Shown one piece after another: positions 35,400 to 43,087 of a DNA stretch of 64,000 bases. The notes beneath the pieces are model-generated. The model had not been told where the DNA came from and searched no databases. It saw only the letters and a program-made list of their open reading frames with translations. Origin of the DNA: Anaerolineales bacterium UBA6055 (GTDB taxonomy: Bacteria; Chloroflexota; Anaerolineae; Aggregatilineales; Phototrophicaceae); NCBI GenBank assembly GCA_002428985.1, contig DIYL01000017.1:62001-126000 (forward strand). The letters are read 5' to 3'. The translations under genes and the position numbers were made by a program. Every line of letters starts with the position of its first letter. Within the stretch, counting starts at the first letter, position 1.

Positions 35400-36101
35400 A
35401 TGCCTGATAATAACTCACCGACTATACATGACTTACCTATCCATGATCGCCCACGCGAGCGACTGTTCAAGCAAGGAGCCCAAGCACTGTCCGAATCTGA
35501 ATTGCTTGCCATCTTAATCGGCAGTGGGACACGTACAGAAAATGCTATAATACTTGCTCAAAAGCTATTGCAAACAAGCGGTGGTCTATATGCACTAGCT
35601 CGAACATCACCAGATGAGATTGCTCAAATTCACGGTATTGGAAAAGCAACAGCAGCAAAGATTGTTGCATCCCTTGAACTCGGATTTCGTCTTACAACGT
35701 CTGCCCTGTCGCAACGGCCACACGTGTATAATGCGGAAGATGCTGTTCAAATCATGCGTGATATGGGAATCTTAACTCAGGAACATGTTCGGGTAATGTT
35801 GTTAGATTCTTCACGTCATTTGATTACAACAAAAACACTCTATATTGGCACAGTGTCTGCAGCGGTGATACGTGTAGCAGAAATTCTACGTGAAGCAGTT
35901 ATCCGCAATAGCCCAGCTATTATCCTTGTTCACAATCATCCATCAGGAGATAAAAATCCATCGCCCGAAGATATCAACCTGACACGAGCCTTAGTATCTG
36001 CAGGCAAACTTATGGATATTCAACTGATTGATCATATTATTATCGCAGGATACGAATGGACTTCATTACGAGAAATGGGATTAGGTTTTGATTTAAACTA
36101 A
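35400..36101 (+). CDS. radC: RadC/MPN-family JAMM protein
   Basis: A 233-residue protein with an N-terminal helix-hairpin-helix region (IHGIGKATAAKIVASLELG) and a C-terminal JAMM domain with HNHPSGDKNPSPEDI, the complete RadC motif. Despite its name, a role in DNA repair is not well supported for the family. ATG 35400 is preceded by a TTG in the same frame; a TATAAT lies at 35361-35366. The 3' end overlaps the convergent FecR-like gene by 4 bp. Confidence 0.94.
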   Translation: MPDNNSPTIHDLPIHDRPRERLFKQGAQALSESELLAILIGSGTRTENAIILAQKLLQTSGGLYALARTSPDEIAQIHGIGKATAAKIVASLELGFRLTTSALSQRPHVYNAEDAVQIMRDMGILTQEHVRVMLLDSSRHLITTKTLYIGTVSAAVIRVAEILREAVIRNSPAIILVHNHPSGDKNPSPEDINLTRALVSAGKLMDIQLIDHIIIAGYEWTSLREMGLGFDLN

Positions 36102-37513
36102 TTTGTAGTTGATGTATCAGTTTCATCTTCTAGCGGACTAACAAGAATCATCATCTCACTAACCATTGTATCAAACTGGTGACCAGATGCATAAAATTCT
36201 ATTGAGCGAATGCGGACTGGGCGGCGCTCTTCATCCAACAAATTGAATAAGTTGTCAGATTCAAATGTGTACCATACTTTTTCATTAATATTTTGATGAT
36301 CCTGCAAACAGCTACTACATCGCGTCGGATAGCTAGCTGATAACAATTCATCATAGTAAAACCCACGGAACCAACGACGTGTAATCCCAAAATCATCATC
36401 ATAAGTGACTAACAACATCAGAGGGCATTCACTACCTGCAATTCCACACTTACTTAAAGATTGATAATTTAGGTTAAAAGTTGATACGACGCGAACAGAT
36501 TCGTATCCCGTTACATCAATACCATCTGTACCAAATGGTTGGACACATCCAACTTCACCATTTGATGTCGCATTATCAAGTCTACGTAAACGAACAACTC
36601 GCCGACCATCAAATTCTTCGACACTAAATGTACCGCGAGGCAAATCATTCTGGTTTACACGACATCCCCATCCGGGTGGCATAATCGGATTCCCCTCAGT
36701 AGAGACCGTCACAGGTTGCAAGCTAAACGCCGAGTTCGTCAAGACGTTTTCAATTTTGGTCTGAAGGTCAATCAAACGATTTCCAAGCCTTACCACCACT
36801 TCTTGCCCATTGGGTACAAGCCTATTATTTGTAAAATCATCTTCAAAAAATACTATTGCTTCACCACCTAAATTCAATAACCGAACCTCATCATCAGTTG
36901 CATTAATTGAATAACGTCCATTACGATTCAAATGAATAACAAGGCCTTGTTCAGTAATAACTCTGAAGACAAATGCATTTTCTTGTGCACCGGCAATTAA
37001 GATTTCAAGTTGCCCTGTAAGTTTGGATAATTGAATTTCATCTGGATTTGCACTCCATTCAAAGCGTGGGGACGAAGCACGATTAAACGTCACAAATGTA
37101 TTACGTTGTAATGTTGCTGATGCAATCAACGTTGGTATCTGATTTTCTTCTGTCAATTGTTCCCAAAATTGAATTGTCGCCTGAGACTGTGAATCTGTAC
37201 TAACACTTGTCGTAGAGCCTGTTAAATCTTCTTGTTCACGTTCAACTGCTTCAATTAAATCCGATCCAGTAATCCCAACTGTACCTTGCGCTACACGTAG
37301 CGTCGTTGGGATAGAAACCGTTGATTCAAACAGGAAAAAATATACCCCCAAGACTGTAGAAACTGTCAATAAACAGAAAAGTGCAAATGAAATGAGTAAA
37401 ACTCCCCAGGCCATACGCTCTGGCGGAATAGTAGGCTTATAAGCATACTCAAGTTCATCATCACCATCAGTATTATTAACTTGTTTTTCTTTTATTTCTT
37501 GCACAGCTTCCAC
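36098..37513 (-). CDS. membrane-anchored FecR-like protein
   Basis: A 471-residue protein: acidic cytoplasmic N-terminus, one membrane helix (about residues 35-62), then a FecR-like beta domain (about 110-250, with FVFRVITEQGLVIHLNRNGR and NGQEVVVRLG) and a C-terminal beta-sandwich-like domain containing several cysteines (CGIAGSECPLM, TRCSSCLQ). FecR relatives can be anti-sigma factors, but no sigma gene is adjacent. The start is GTG 37513 with AAGGA upstream; no ATG is better placed. Confidence 0.8.
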   Translation of the reverse strand: MEAVQEIKEKQVNNTDGDDELEYAYKPTIPPERMAWGVLLISFALFCLLTVSTVLGVYFFLFESTVSIPTTLRVAQGTVGITGSDLIEAVEREQEDLTGSTTSVSTDSQSQATIQFWEQLTEENQIPTLIASATLQRNTFVTFNRASSPRFEWSANPDEIQLSKLTGQLEILIAGAQENAFVFRVITEQGLVIHLNRNGRYSINATDDEVRLLNLGGEAIVFFEDDFTNNRLVPNGQEVVVRLGNRLIDLQTKIENVLTNSAFSLQPVTVSTEGNPIMPPGWGCRVNQNDLPRGTFSVEEFDGRRVVRLRRLDNATSNGEVGCVQPFGTDGIDVTGYESVRVVSTFNLNYQSLSKCGIAGSECPLMLLVTYDDDFGITRRWFRGFYYDELLSASYPTRCSSCLQDHQNINEKVWYTFESDNLFNLLDEERRPVRIRSIEFYASGHQFDTMVSEMMILVSPLEDETDTSTTN

Positions 37514-37559
37514 AAAAAATTCCTTGCTATAATGAACATCAGCGTTTCATCAGACAAAG

Positions 37560-37607
37560 ATTATAGCAGTCGAGAGCTATTTTGTCGCTGTATTTTTCAT
37601 GTATAAT
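37560..37607. promoter_or_regulatory. divergent promoters for FecR-like gene and yebC
   Basis: Minus strand: GCGACA (37588-37583), 17 bp, TATAAT (37565-37560), reading toward the FecR-like gene. Plus strand: TATAAT (37602-37607) upstream of yebC, without a well-spaced -35. The latter supports yebC starting at 37653 and not at 37599. Confidence 0.5.
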
Positions 37608-37652
37608 GAGAAAGATTTAGACAACGTTAGAGAGATTGGAGTATCTACCACC

Positions 37653-38399
37653 ATGTCAGGACATAGTAAGTGGTCAACAATCAAACGTAAAAAAGGTGCA
37701 GAAGACGCCAAACGTGCAAAAATCTTCACCCGTCTTGCTCGCGACATTATGGTCGCGGCACGTGAAGGTGGCGGAGATGAAAATTCAAACCCAAAACTCA
37801 AATTGGCAATCGTTAAAGCTCGTTCAGCGAACATGCCAAAAGATAATATCGAACGTGCCATTAAAAAAGGTACCGGTGAAATCGAAGGTGGCGAAGTTTT
37901 AGAAATCACCTACGAAGGGTACGGACCTGATGGTGTCGCATACATCGTAGAAGTCATAACAGATAACAAAAATCGTGCACTAGCAGAAGTCAAGCATGCC
38001 TTTTCAAAACATGATGGTAACCTTGCAACCAATGGTGCTGTGATTTGGCAATTCGACCAAAAAGGCTACCTTACGATTAAAGGCGACGCAGATTTTGATG
38101 AATTATTTATGGAAGCTGCAGAAGCTGGCGCAGACGATGTTGTTGACGAAGATGGTATCATCACTGTTTATACACCGCGTGATGCATTTGGTACTGTCGA
38201 ACAAGCTTTAACAGAAGCCGGTTATGAATTTGAGGATAGTGAATTACGTTGGTTCCCCCAAAATGAAATGGATGTACCAACTAAGAAAGCCGTTCAAAAC
38301 ATGCGCCTAATGGAACAACTCGAAGAATCTGATGACGTACAATCTGTCGCATCAAACCTCAATATTACTGACGAAGTTGTAACAGCATTCGAGTCATAA
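37653..38399 (+). CDS. yebC: YebC/PmpR/TACO1-family protein
   Basis: The 248-residue product begins with the invariant MSGHSKWSTIKRKKGAEDAKR and contains EGYGPDGVAYIVEVITDN. Family members were called transcriptional regulators and more recently translation factors that relieve ribosome stalling. Here it leads yebC-ruvC-ruvA, a classic order. An upstream in-frame ATG at 37599 is rejected because it falls in the promoter. Confidence 0.95.
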   Translation: MSGHSKWSTIKRKKGAEDAKRAKIFTRLARDIMVAAREGGGDENSNPKLKLAIVKARSANMPKDNIERAIKKGTGEIEGGEVLEITYEGYGPDGVAYIVEVITDNKNRALAEVKHAFSKHDGNLATNGAVIWQFDQKGYLTIKGDADFDELFMEAAEAGADDVVDEDGIITVYTPRDAFGTVEQALTEAGYEFEDSELRWFPQNEMDVPTKKAVQNMRLMEQLEESDDVQSVASNLNITDEVVTAFES

Positions 38400-38400
38400 G

Positions 38401-38895
38401 ATGCTATCACTGGGTATAGATCCCGGAACGGCAATTGTGGGCTATGGGCTGGTACGCGAACATAATGATGGTTCCTTAGAAGCAATCAATTATGGCGTGA
38501 TTCGTACACCAGCCAAAACACCTATGCCTGAGCGGCTACAAACAATCCATGAATCGCTGAATACAATCATTGAAAAATATCAGCCTGACCGTGCTGGTGT
38601 CGAAGAATTATTTTTCTCACGAAACGTAACAACAGCAATTACGGTCGCGCAGGCGCGTGGTGTCATCTTATTAACACTTCAGAATGCAGGACTGACCATC
38701 GCCGAATACAAGCCCAATATGATTAAACAGTCGATTGCAGGTTATGGTGGTGCAGGCAAAGCACAAATGCAGGAAATGGTGAGACTTTTATTAGGTCTAG
38801 AAAAGATTCCACGCCCTGATGATGCGGCTGATGGTCTCGCAATTGCTATAACCGACATTCATAGCCACCGACTGGGTGGATACGATTTAATATAA
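38401..38895 (+). CDS. ruvC: Holliday junction resolvase RuvC
   Basis: The 164-residue endonuclease resolves Holliday junctions. Catalytic acidic residues are visible: Asp7 (GIDPG), Glu68 (GVEELFF), and Asp141/Asp144 (RPDDAADGLA). It starts one base after the yebC stop. Confidence 0.96.
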   Translation: MLSLGIDPGTAIVGYGLVREHNDGSLEAINYGVIRTPAKTPMPERLQTIHESLNTIIEKYQPDRAGVEELFFSRNVTTAITVAQARGVILLTLQNAGLTIAEYKPNMIKQSIAGYGGAGKAQMQEMVRLLLGLEKIPRPDDAADGLAIAITDIHSHRLGGYDLI

Positions 38896-38908
38896 GAAGG
38901 TTGTGCTG

Positions 38909-39484
38909 ATGATCGCCACACTTGAGGGGCATGTTGCCCATAAAGACACTGAATTTATGATTGTTGTTGTTGGAGGTGTTGGCATAGAAGTGTTTGCACC
39001 ACGTCCAACGATTGAAAAAGTCAAAGGAGAACACGTTTTCTTATACACTCGTCTTATTGTGCGAGAAGATTCATTAACATTATATGGGTTTTCAAGTGAA
39101 TCTGAGCGTGATCTCTTCGATACATTTATCAAAATCAGTGGTGTAGGACCAAAACTAGCGATCACCATGCTCAGTTCATTAAGTATCGACAATATTCGTA
39201 ATGCAGTTGTAAGTGAACGTCCCGAAATCTTAACTCGTGTACCCGGAATCGGTAAGAAAACTGCTCAGAAAATCCTGTTCGAACTCAAAGATAAGATACC
39301 TGTCGGCTTAGATGCGATGCCTGCTGGCGACTTTGATAACGTCAATGCGGATGTGATGGATGCTCTTACAGCACTTGGTTATAGCATTGTTGAAGCTCAA
39401 ACAGCCGTGCAATCAATCCCACCAGATGCGCCTGAGCAAGTCGAACAACGTGTGCTTATTGCCTTACAATATCTAGGCAACTAA
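38909..39484 (+). CDS. ruvA: Holliday junction-binding protein RuvA
   Basis: The 191-residue product has an N-terminal OB domain (MIATLEGHVAHKD), helix-hairpin-helix motifs (KISGVGPKLAITML and VPGIGKKTAQKIL) and the C-terminal RuvB-binding domain. ATG 38909 is 8 bp from AGAAGG; an in-frame GTG at 38903 is too close to that SD. It is last in yebC-ruvC-ruvA; ruvB lies elsewhere at 1312. Confidence 0.96.
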   Translation: MIATLEGHVAHKDTEFMIVVVGGVGIEVFAPRPTIEKVKGEHVFLYTRLIVREDSLTLYGFSSESERDLFDTFIKISGVGPKLAITMLSSLSIDNIRNAVVSERPEILTRVPGIGKKTAQKILFELKDKIPVGLDAMPAGDFDNVNADVMDALTALGYSIVEAQTAVQSIPPDAPEQVEQRVLIALQYLGN

Positions 39485-39574
39485 CCAACTCCATACGATT
39501 CGTTTCACATTCACTTCAACATGAACTATACTGATCATCGTTATTGATGAATTTACTAGTTTTTGGAGAATTGC

Positions 39575-41464
39575 ATGTCAAACAATCCAATCGGCAAACG
39601 GGTGGATATTCTCGATAAGGGGTGGATTGAACTTGTCGATATGATGCCGCATCCCGATACCGACATTGAAGGCGATTTAGCCATTGTCAATGCTGCAAGA
39701 GTGAGCTTCCTCGGTGAGAGTAAAGGCGCAGAACGAGACAAAAAGTTGTTATTCTATCTGCTACGTAATCGTCATACCTCACCATTTGAAATGGTTGAAT
39801 TCAAGTTCCGTGTTCGTGCACCACTGGTCACATGGTGGCAGTGGGTCCGACATCGCACATGGAACTTAAATGCTCAGTGCCTTGATGGAGATACTGAGAT
39901 TATCTTTAATAAGCCCCGATCAGTTCGTATTGGTCAACATAAAGTAGGTTCAAAAATTGCTCTCAAAGAACTATATCAACGATGGCAAGAACCTCACAAG
40001 CGTAAGCGTATCAAAGAAATGTACTTACGTTCAGTTAACGAAGATACAATGCTTTTAGATTCCGCGCATATTGGCAATGTAGTTCATGCAGGAACAAAAC
40101 ACGGTTTTCGAATTATCATGGAAAACGATAAGGAAATTATTTGCAGTGCAGATCATCGTTTCTTATTTGAAGACGGGTGGAAAACTTTAAAAGACGCAAC
40201 AAACTTAGAGCTGATTGCCAAAAGAGCCGTCTATTCGCCAGATTTACCTAAACTCTATATGAATGGTAAACCACTTGAAACCAAAAATCTCTATGACAAT
40301 TATGATTGGCTCAAGTACCAGTATCACACTCGTCAACTATCAATCAAACAGGTAGCAGAACTTGCTAAATGTTCTACGCACACAATACGAAAATACCTTA
40401 AAAAACATAATCTCACATTACGGGAAAGATCTAGGGAAGCAAGGTTCAAAAAAGGAAACATCGCTTGGAATAAAGGGAAGTCTTATTCGCTTAACGAAAC
40501 ACCTCAACAAAAATTAGAGCGTTCAATTCGGGCAAGAGATTCGGTTAAACGAGGTGAAGAAAGCAATTTCTGGCGCGGTGGAGTCACTGAAACACGTCAA
40601 CTCATAGGAGAATGGACAACTAGAAACGCAAAGTTTGTATTTGAACGAGACAATTATACTTGTGCATATTGTGGTTGCAGTCAAGAACAAGAGCCAACTC
40701 TAAATGCACATCACATAGTTCCAGTTTGGGCTAACGCTGAAATTGCTACGAACTTAGATAATCTTGTAACGGTCCACGAAACTTGTCATAGGCATATCCA
40801 TGCGAATCACTTGGAGAGAGAATTTGCTGACCATCTGCAAAAAAATCAGGATTTACCATTTGATATTAACTTCACTACTCCTGATAAAATGGATCGATAT
40901 GCTAGTCTTAAACTAATCAATAGCCATGCCACGCCACATCTTGTACAAATCAAGAAAATTGAATACGTGGGAGAGCGTGAAATGTATGACATTGTTGTTG
41001 ATGGTGATTATCCGAACTTCGTAGCCAACTGGTTTGTCGTACACAATAGTGGTCGGTATACCCCATTTGAAGAAAATGACTTCTACGTGCCTGATATTTG
41101 GCGTAAACAATCAAAAGACAATAAGCAAGCCAGTGAAGGTCAAGTTACCACAGATGCGAATATCGAACTCACAGAAAAACTCATTCAACATTACGAGGAA
41201 GGATTTAAACTCTATACAGAAGCTCTAGAAGCAGGTGTATCAAAGGAAATGGCACGATTGTTTTTGCCCGGTTTTAGTGTCTACTATACGTGGGTAACAA
41301 AAATTGATGCACATAACCTCATGCATTTCCTAAGACTTCGTATGGCATCAGACGCTCAATACGAAATACGAGTCTACGCTGATGCAATTTATGAGCACTT
41401 TTTCAAACCAGCCCTTCCGTGGACTGCTGAAGCATTTGAAGAGTACGCTCTAAATCCAAAATAA
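39575..41464 (+). CDS. thyX: flavin-dependent thymidylate synthase ThyX, interrupted by an intein
   Basis: ThyX makes dTMP from dUMP with FAD, NADPH and methylene-THF. The precursor is 629 residues; after splicing the host protein would be 239 residues (101 + 138), the normal ThyX size. The signature RHR-x7-S is split: RHRTWNLNAQ ends the N-extein and SGRYTPFEEN starts the C-extein, whose Ser is the conserved active-site residue and the +1 nucleophile. ATG 39575 follows GGAGAA; an in-frame TTG at 39563 is rejected. It appears monocistronic. Confidence 0.96.
   Translation: MSNNPIGKRVDILDKGWIELVDMMPHPDTDIEGDLAIVNAARVSFLGESKGAERDKKLLFYLLRNRHTSPFEMVEFKFRVRAPLVTWWQWVRHRTWNLNAQCLDGDTEIIFNKPRSVRIGQHKVGSKIALKELYQRWQEPHKRKRIKEMYLRSVNEDTMLLDSAHIGNVVHAGTKHGFRIIMENDKEIICSADHRFLFEDGWKTLKDATNLELIAKRAVYSPDLPKLYMNGKPLETKNLYDNYDWLKYQYHTRQLSIKQVAELAKCSTHTIRKYLKKHNLTLRERSREARFKKGNIAWNKGKSYSLNETPQQKLERSIRARDSVKRGEESNFWRGGVTETRQLIGEWTTRNAKFVFERDNYTCAYCGCSQEQEPTLNAHHIVPVWANAEIATNLDNLVTVHETCHRHIHANHLEREFADHLQKNQDLPFDINFTTPDKMDRYASLKLINSHATPHLVQIKKIEYVGEREMYDIVVDGDYPNFVANWFVVHNSGRYTPFEENDFYVPDIWRKQSKDNKQASEGQVTTDANIELTEKLIQHYEEGFKLYTEALEAGVSKEMARLFLPGFSVYYTWVTKIDAHNLMHFLRLRMASDAQYEIRVYADAIYEHFFKPALPWTAEAFEEYALNPK
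39878..41047 (+). mobile_element. intein with HNH homing endonuclease inside thyX
   Basis: The 390-residue intein starts with Cys (CLDGDTEIIF) and ends VVHN before Ser, so all splicing residues are present: block A Cys1, block B with ICSADHRFLFEDGW (the TxxH-like position is SADH), block F DIVVDGDYPNFVANWFVVHN across its end. The middle carries a helix-turn-helix-like segment (LSIKQVAELAKCSTHTIRKY), a NUMOD3-like stretch (KGNIAWNKGKSY, EESNFWRGG) and an HNH nuclease (CAYCGCSQ, NAHHIVPVWANAE, CHRHIH). The nuclease looks intact, so homing may be active. Confidence 0.93.
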
Positions 41465-41469
41465 TAAAA

Positions 41470-41489
41470 AAGCCCCGCTATTGGGGCTT
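41470..41489. terminator. bidirectional terminator between thyX and lipoprotein gene
   Basis: AAGCCCC and GGGGCTT form a 7-bp stem with loop GCTATT. The minus-strand side has a long T-run, the plus-strand side a weak one. Confidence 0.8.
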
Positions 41490-41502
41490 CTTGCATCCTT
41501 AT

Positions 41503-42123
41503 CTAACCGCCACTACCAACAGGTGGGCGTTGAGGTATTAATTCACCACCACGCTCGAAACACATTTGATCACCAATTGCATCCAGAGGCCAAACTGCCC
41601 AGATATAGAATTCGCCAAATTCAAACGAGTTCGGGTCAAATGTAAAAGTAGTTTCAGCAGTGTAGATGTCATCGCGTATCAGAGTACCTGAACGAGTAGA
41701 TAAAAATACACGATATAACTCGGCACCTTCTATTGAAGTCCATGATGCTACAGGCGCTTCGCCAGGTAGGAATTCACGCGTACTACCTTCAGGGTCAGCA
41801 GCGAATGCATCGCAAACAGAAGCCACAGTCTCAGGTTCTGGCAATGGCGTAGCTGTATCGACGATTTCGGTCGCAGTTGGAATAGGTGTTTCACTCGGTT
41901 CAGGAGTATTTGTCCATGTCGGTGGTAAAGTCGGATTGATGACAGGAGTTGACGTTGGTTCTTCCGTTATTTCGGCCTGAGCTTCAACAGCTTCCGTTTC
42001 TGTTGGTGATGATTGATCAGGAAATTCAACCTCAGTCGGAAGTGGTTCACTATCACCCCCACATGCAGCCACAAGGAACACTATTACAATAAGTTGAATC
42101 ATTATATGACGATTGGTGGCCAT
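41503..42123 (-). CDS. hypothetical lipoprotein
   Basis: A 206-residue lipoprotein: hydrophobic signal ending in lipobox LVAAC followed by GGDSEP, a Glu/Thr/Pro-rich linker to about residue 100, then a roughly 90-residue domain (VASWTSIEGAELYRVFLSTR, FGEFYIWAVWPLDAIGDQMC) that looks like a fibronectin III-type sandwich. The same operon carries a membrane protein and the truncated haemoglobin upstream. Function unknown. Confidence 0.82.
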   Translation of the reverse strand: MATNRHIMIQLIVIVFLVAACGGDSEPLPTEVEFPDQSSPTETEAVEAQAEITEEPTSTPVINPTLPPTWTNTPEPSETPIPTATEIVDTATPLPEPETVASVCDAFAADPEGSTREFLPGEAPVASWTSIEGAELYRVFLSTRSGTLIRDDIYTAETTFTFDPNSFEFGEFYIWAVWPLDAIGDQMCFERGGELIPQRPPVGSGG

Positions 42124-42137
42124 ATTATCTCGCTTTC

Positions 42138-42503
42138 CTAAGCAGTTTCAGTCGGTATGCTTAAATCATATACACCATATATCAGTAAACCCAGCGCAAG
42201 AACAGTCACAACACCCCCTAGGACAAAATACCACAGAATCATATTTCTCGCTGTTGGTTTCGTGCCGACCATTCCAACATAGGTCATCCATCCCCACAGG
42301 TAAAACAACGCCCCAATAACAACTGTAACCAATGATGGCACAATAGTCGTCGATTCAGTGAAGAAAAAACGGATGTAGATATGATCAACAAGTGGGAATA
42401 TTGTGGCAACCAACATCAGCGTAAAAAATGTGACAATTATGATACGTATCAGACGAGGTAAGCTCGCAATAAATTGAAGAAAGTGTTCTTTAGTCGTAGC
42501 CAT
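42138..42503 (-). CDS. small polytopic membrane protein
   Basis: A 121-residue protein with three membrane helices (about residues 18-40, 55-78, 88-112) and no recognised family. It lies 6 bp after the truncated haemoglobin stop and 14 bp before the lipoprotein start, so the three are one operon. Confidence 0.75.
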   Translation of the reverse strand: MATTKEHFLQFIASLPRLIRIIIVTFFTLMLVATIFPLVDHIYIRFFFTESTTIVPSLVTVVIGALFYLWGWMTYVGMVGTKPTARNMILWYFVLGGVVTVLALGLLIYGVYDLSIPTETA

Positions 42504-42509
42504 TATCGC

Positions 42510-42905
42510 TTACTCGTTCGACTCATCAGCTCGATTAATCAAAAATGTCGACGATTTAATAAAATAATCACGCATAATGGTTCGTGCAGGTTCCTCAATA
42601 CCCACATCATCAATTGATGTCAGCATGTGATCTAACCAATGGTCGCGAGCTTCTTGATTAATAGGGAACGGGAAATGGCGCATTCGTAAACGTGGATGCC
42701 CACGTTCTTGCATATAACGTGTTGGCCCACCGAAAAATTGCAACAAAAACAAAAATTGCCAATATTTTCCCTCTTCAAGGTCATCGGGAAACATTGGGCG
42801 CAACACATCATCTTGCTCCACTTTGCCATAAAATGTGTTCACAAGTTTGCGGAAGGGTTCTTCGCTTCCTAGCATATCGTATACACTTTGCATATTGTTT
42901 GCCAT
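42510..42905 (-). CDS. group II truncated haemoglobin (trHbO-like)
   Basis: A 131-residue 2-on-2 globin: YDMLGSEEPFRKLVNTFYGKV at the N-terminus with helix A/B features, and LRMRHFPF providing the proximal His, typical of group II. It binds O2 or other diatomics through haem, with possible roles in NO or peroxide detoxification. SD AGAGGA. First gene of a three-gene operon with two membrane-associated proteins. Confidence 0.94.
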   Translation of the reverse strand: MANNMQSVYDMLGSEEPFRKLVNTFYGKVEQDDVLRPMFPDDLEEGKYWQFLFLLQFFGGPTRYMQERGHPRLRMRHFPFPINQEARDHWLDHMLTSIDDVGIEEPARTIMRDYFIKSSTFLINRADESNE

Positions 42906-43015
42906 GTTGTCCTCTTAATCTAAAAACATGAATGTTGATTCTTTTGACACACTTTATATCAACAACACATTCTTTTATACTTTTCGTCCGCTATACAATC
43001 CGCACATCTTCATCA

Positions 43016-43044
43016 TTGAGACTAATTCTATTTTACCGTACAAT
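43016..43044 (+). promoter_or_regulatory. putative sigma70 promoter for tandem solute-binding protein
   Basis: TTGAGA (43016-43021) and TACAAT (43039-43044) are exactly 17 bp apart. This puts the transcription start near 43051 and rules out the longer open frame from 42932. Confidence 0.65.
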
Positions 43045-43087
43045 CCTTCGGATATATGTTCAAATTTTCGCAAGGAGTACAACATCT

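Noticed and set aside
36098..36101. Possible frameshift or gene fusion at radC end
   Set aside because: Simply a 4-bp convergent overlap of two complete genes.
35400..36101. RadC as part of a mobile or defence locus
   Set aside because: Its neighbours are housekeeping or envelope genes and it looks like the ordinary chromosomal copy.
42932..43087. N-terminal extension of the tandem solute-binding protein
   Set aside because: It would contain the promoter (43016-43044) and delay a perfect signal peptide that starts at ATG 43088 after a good SD.
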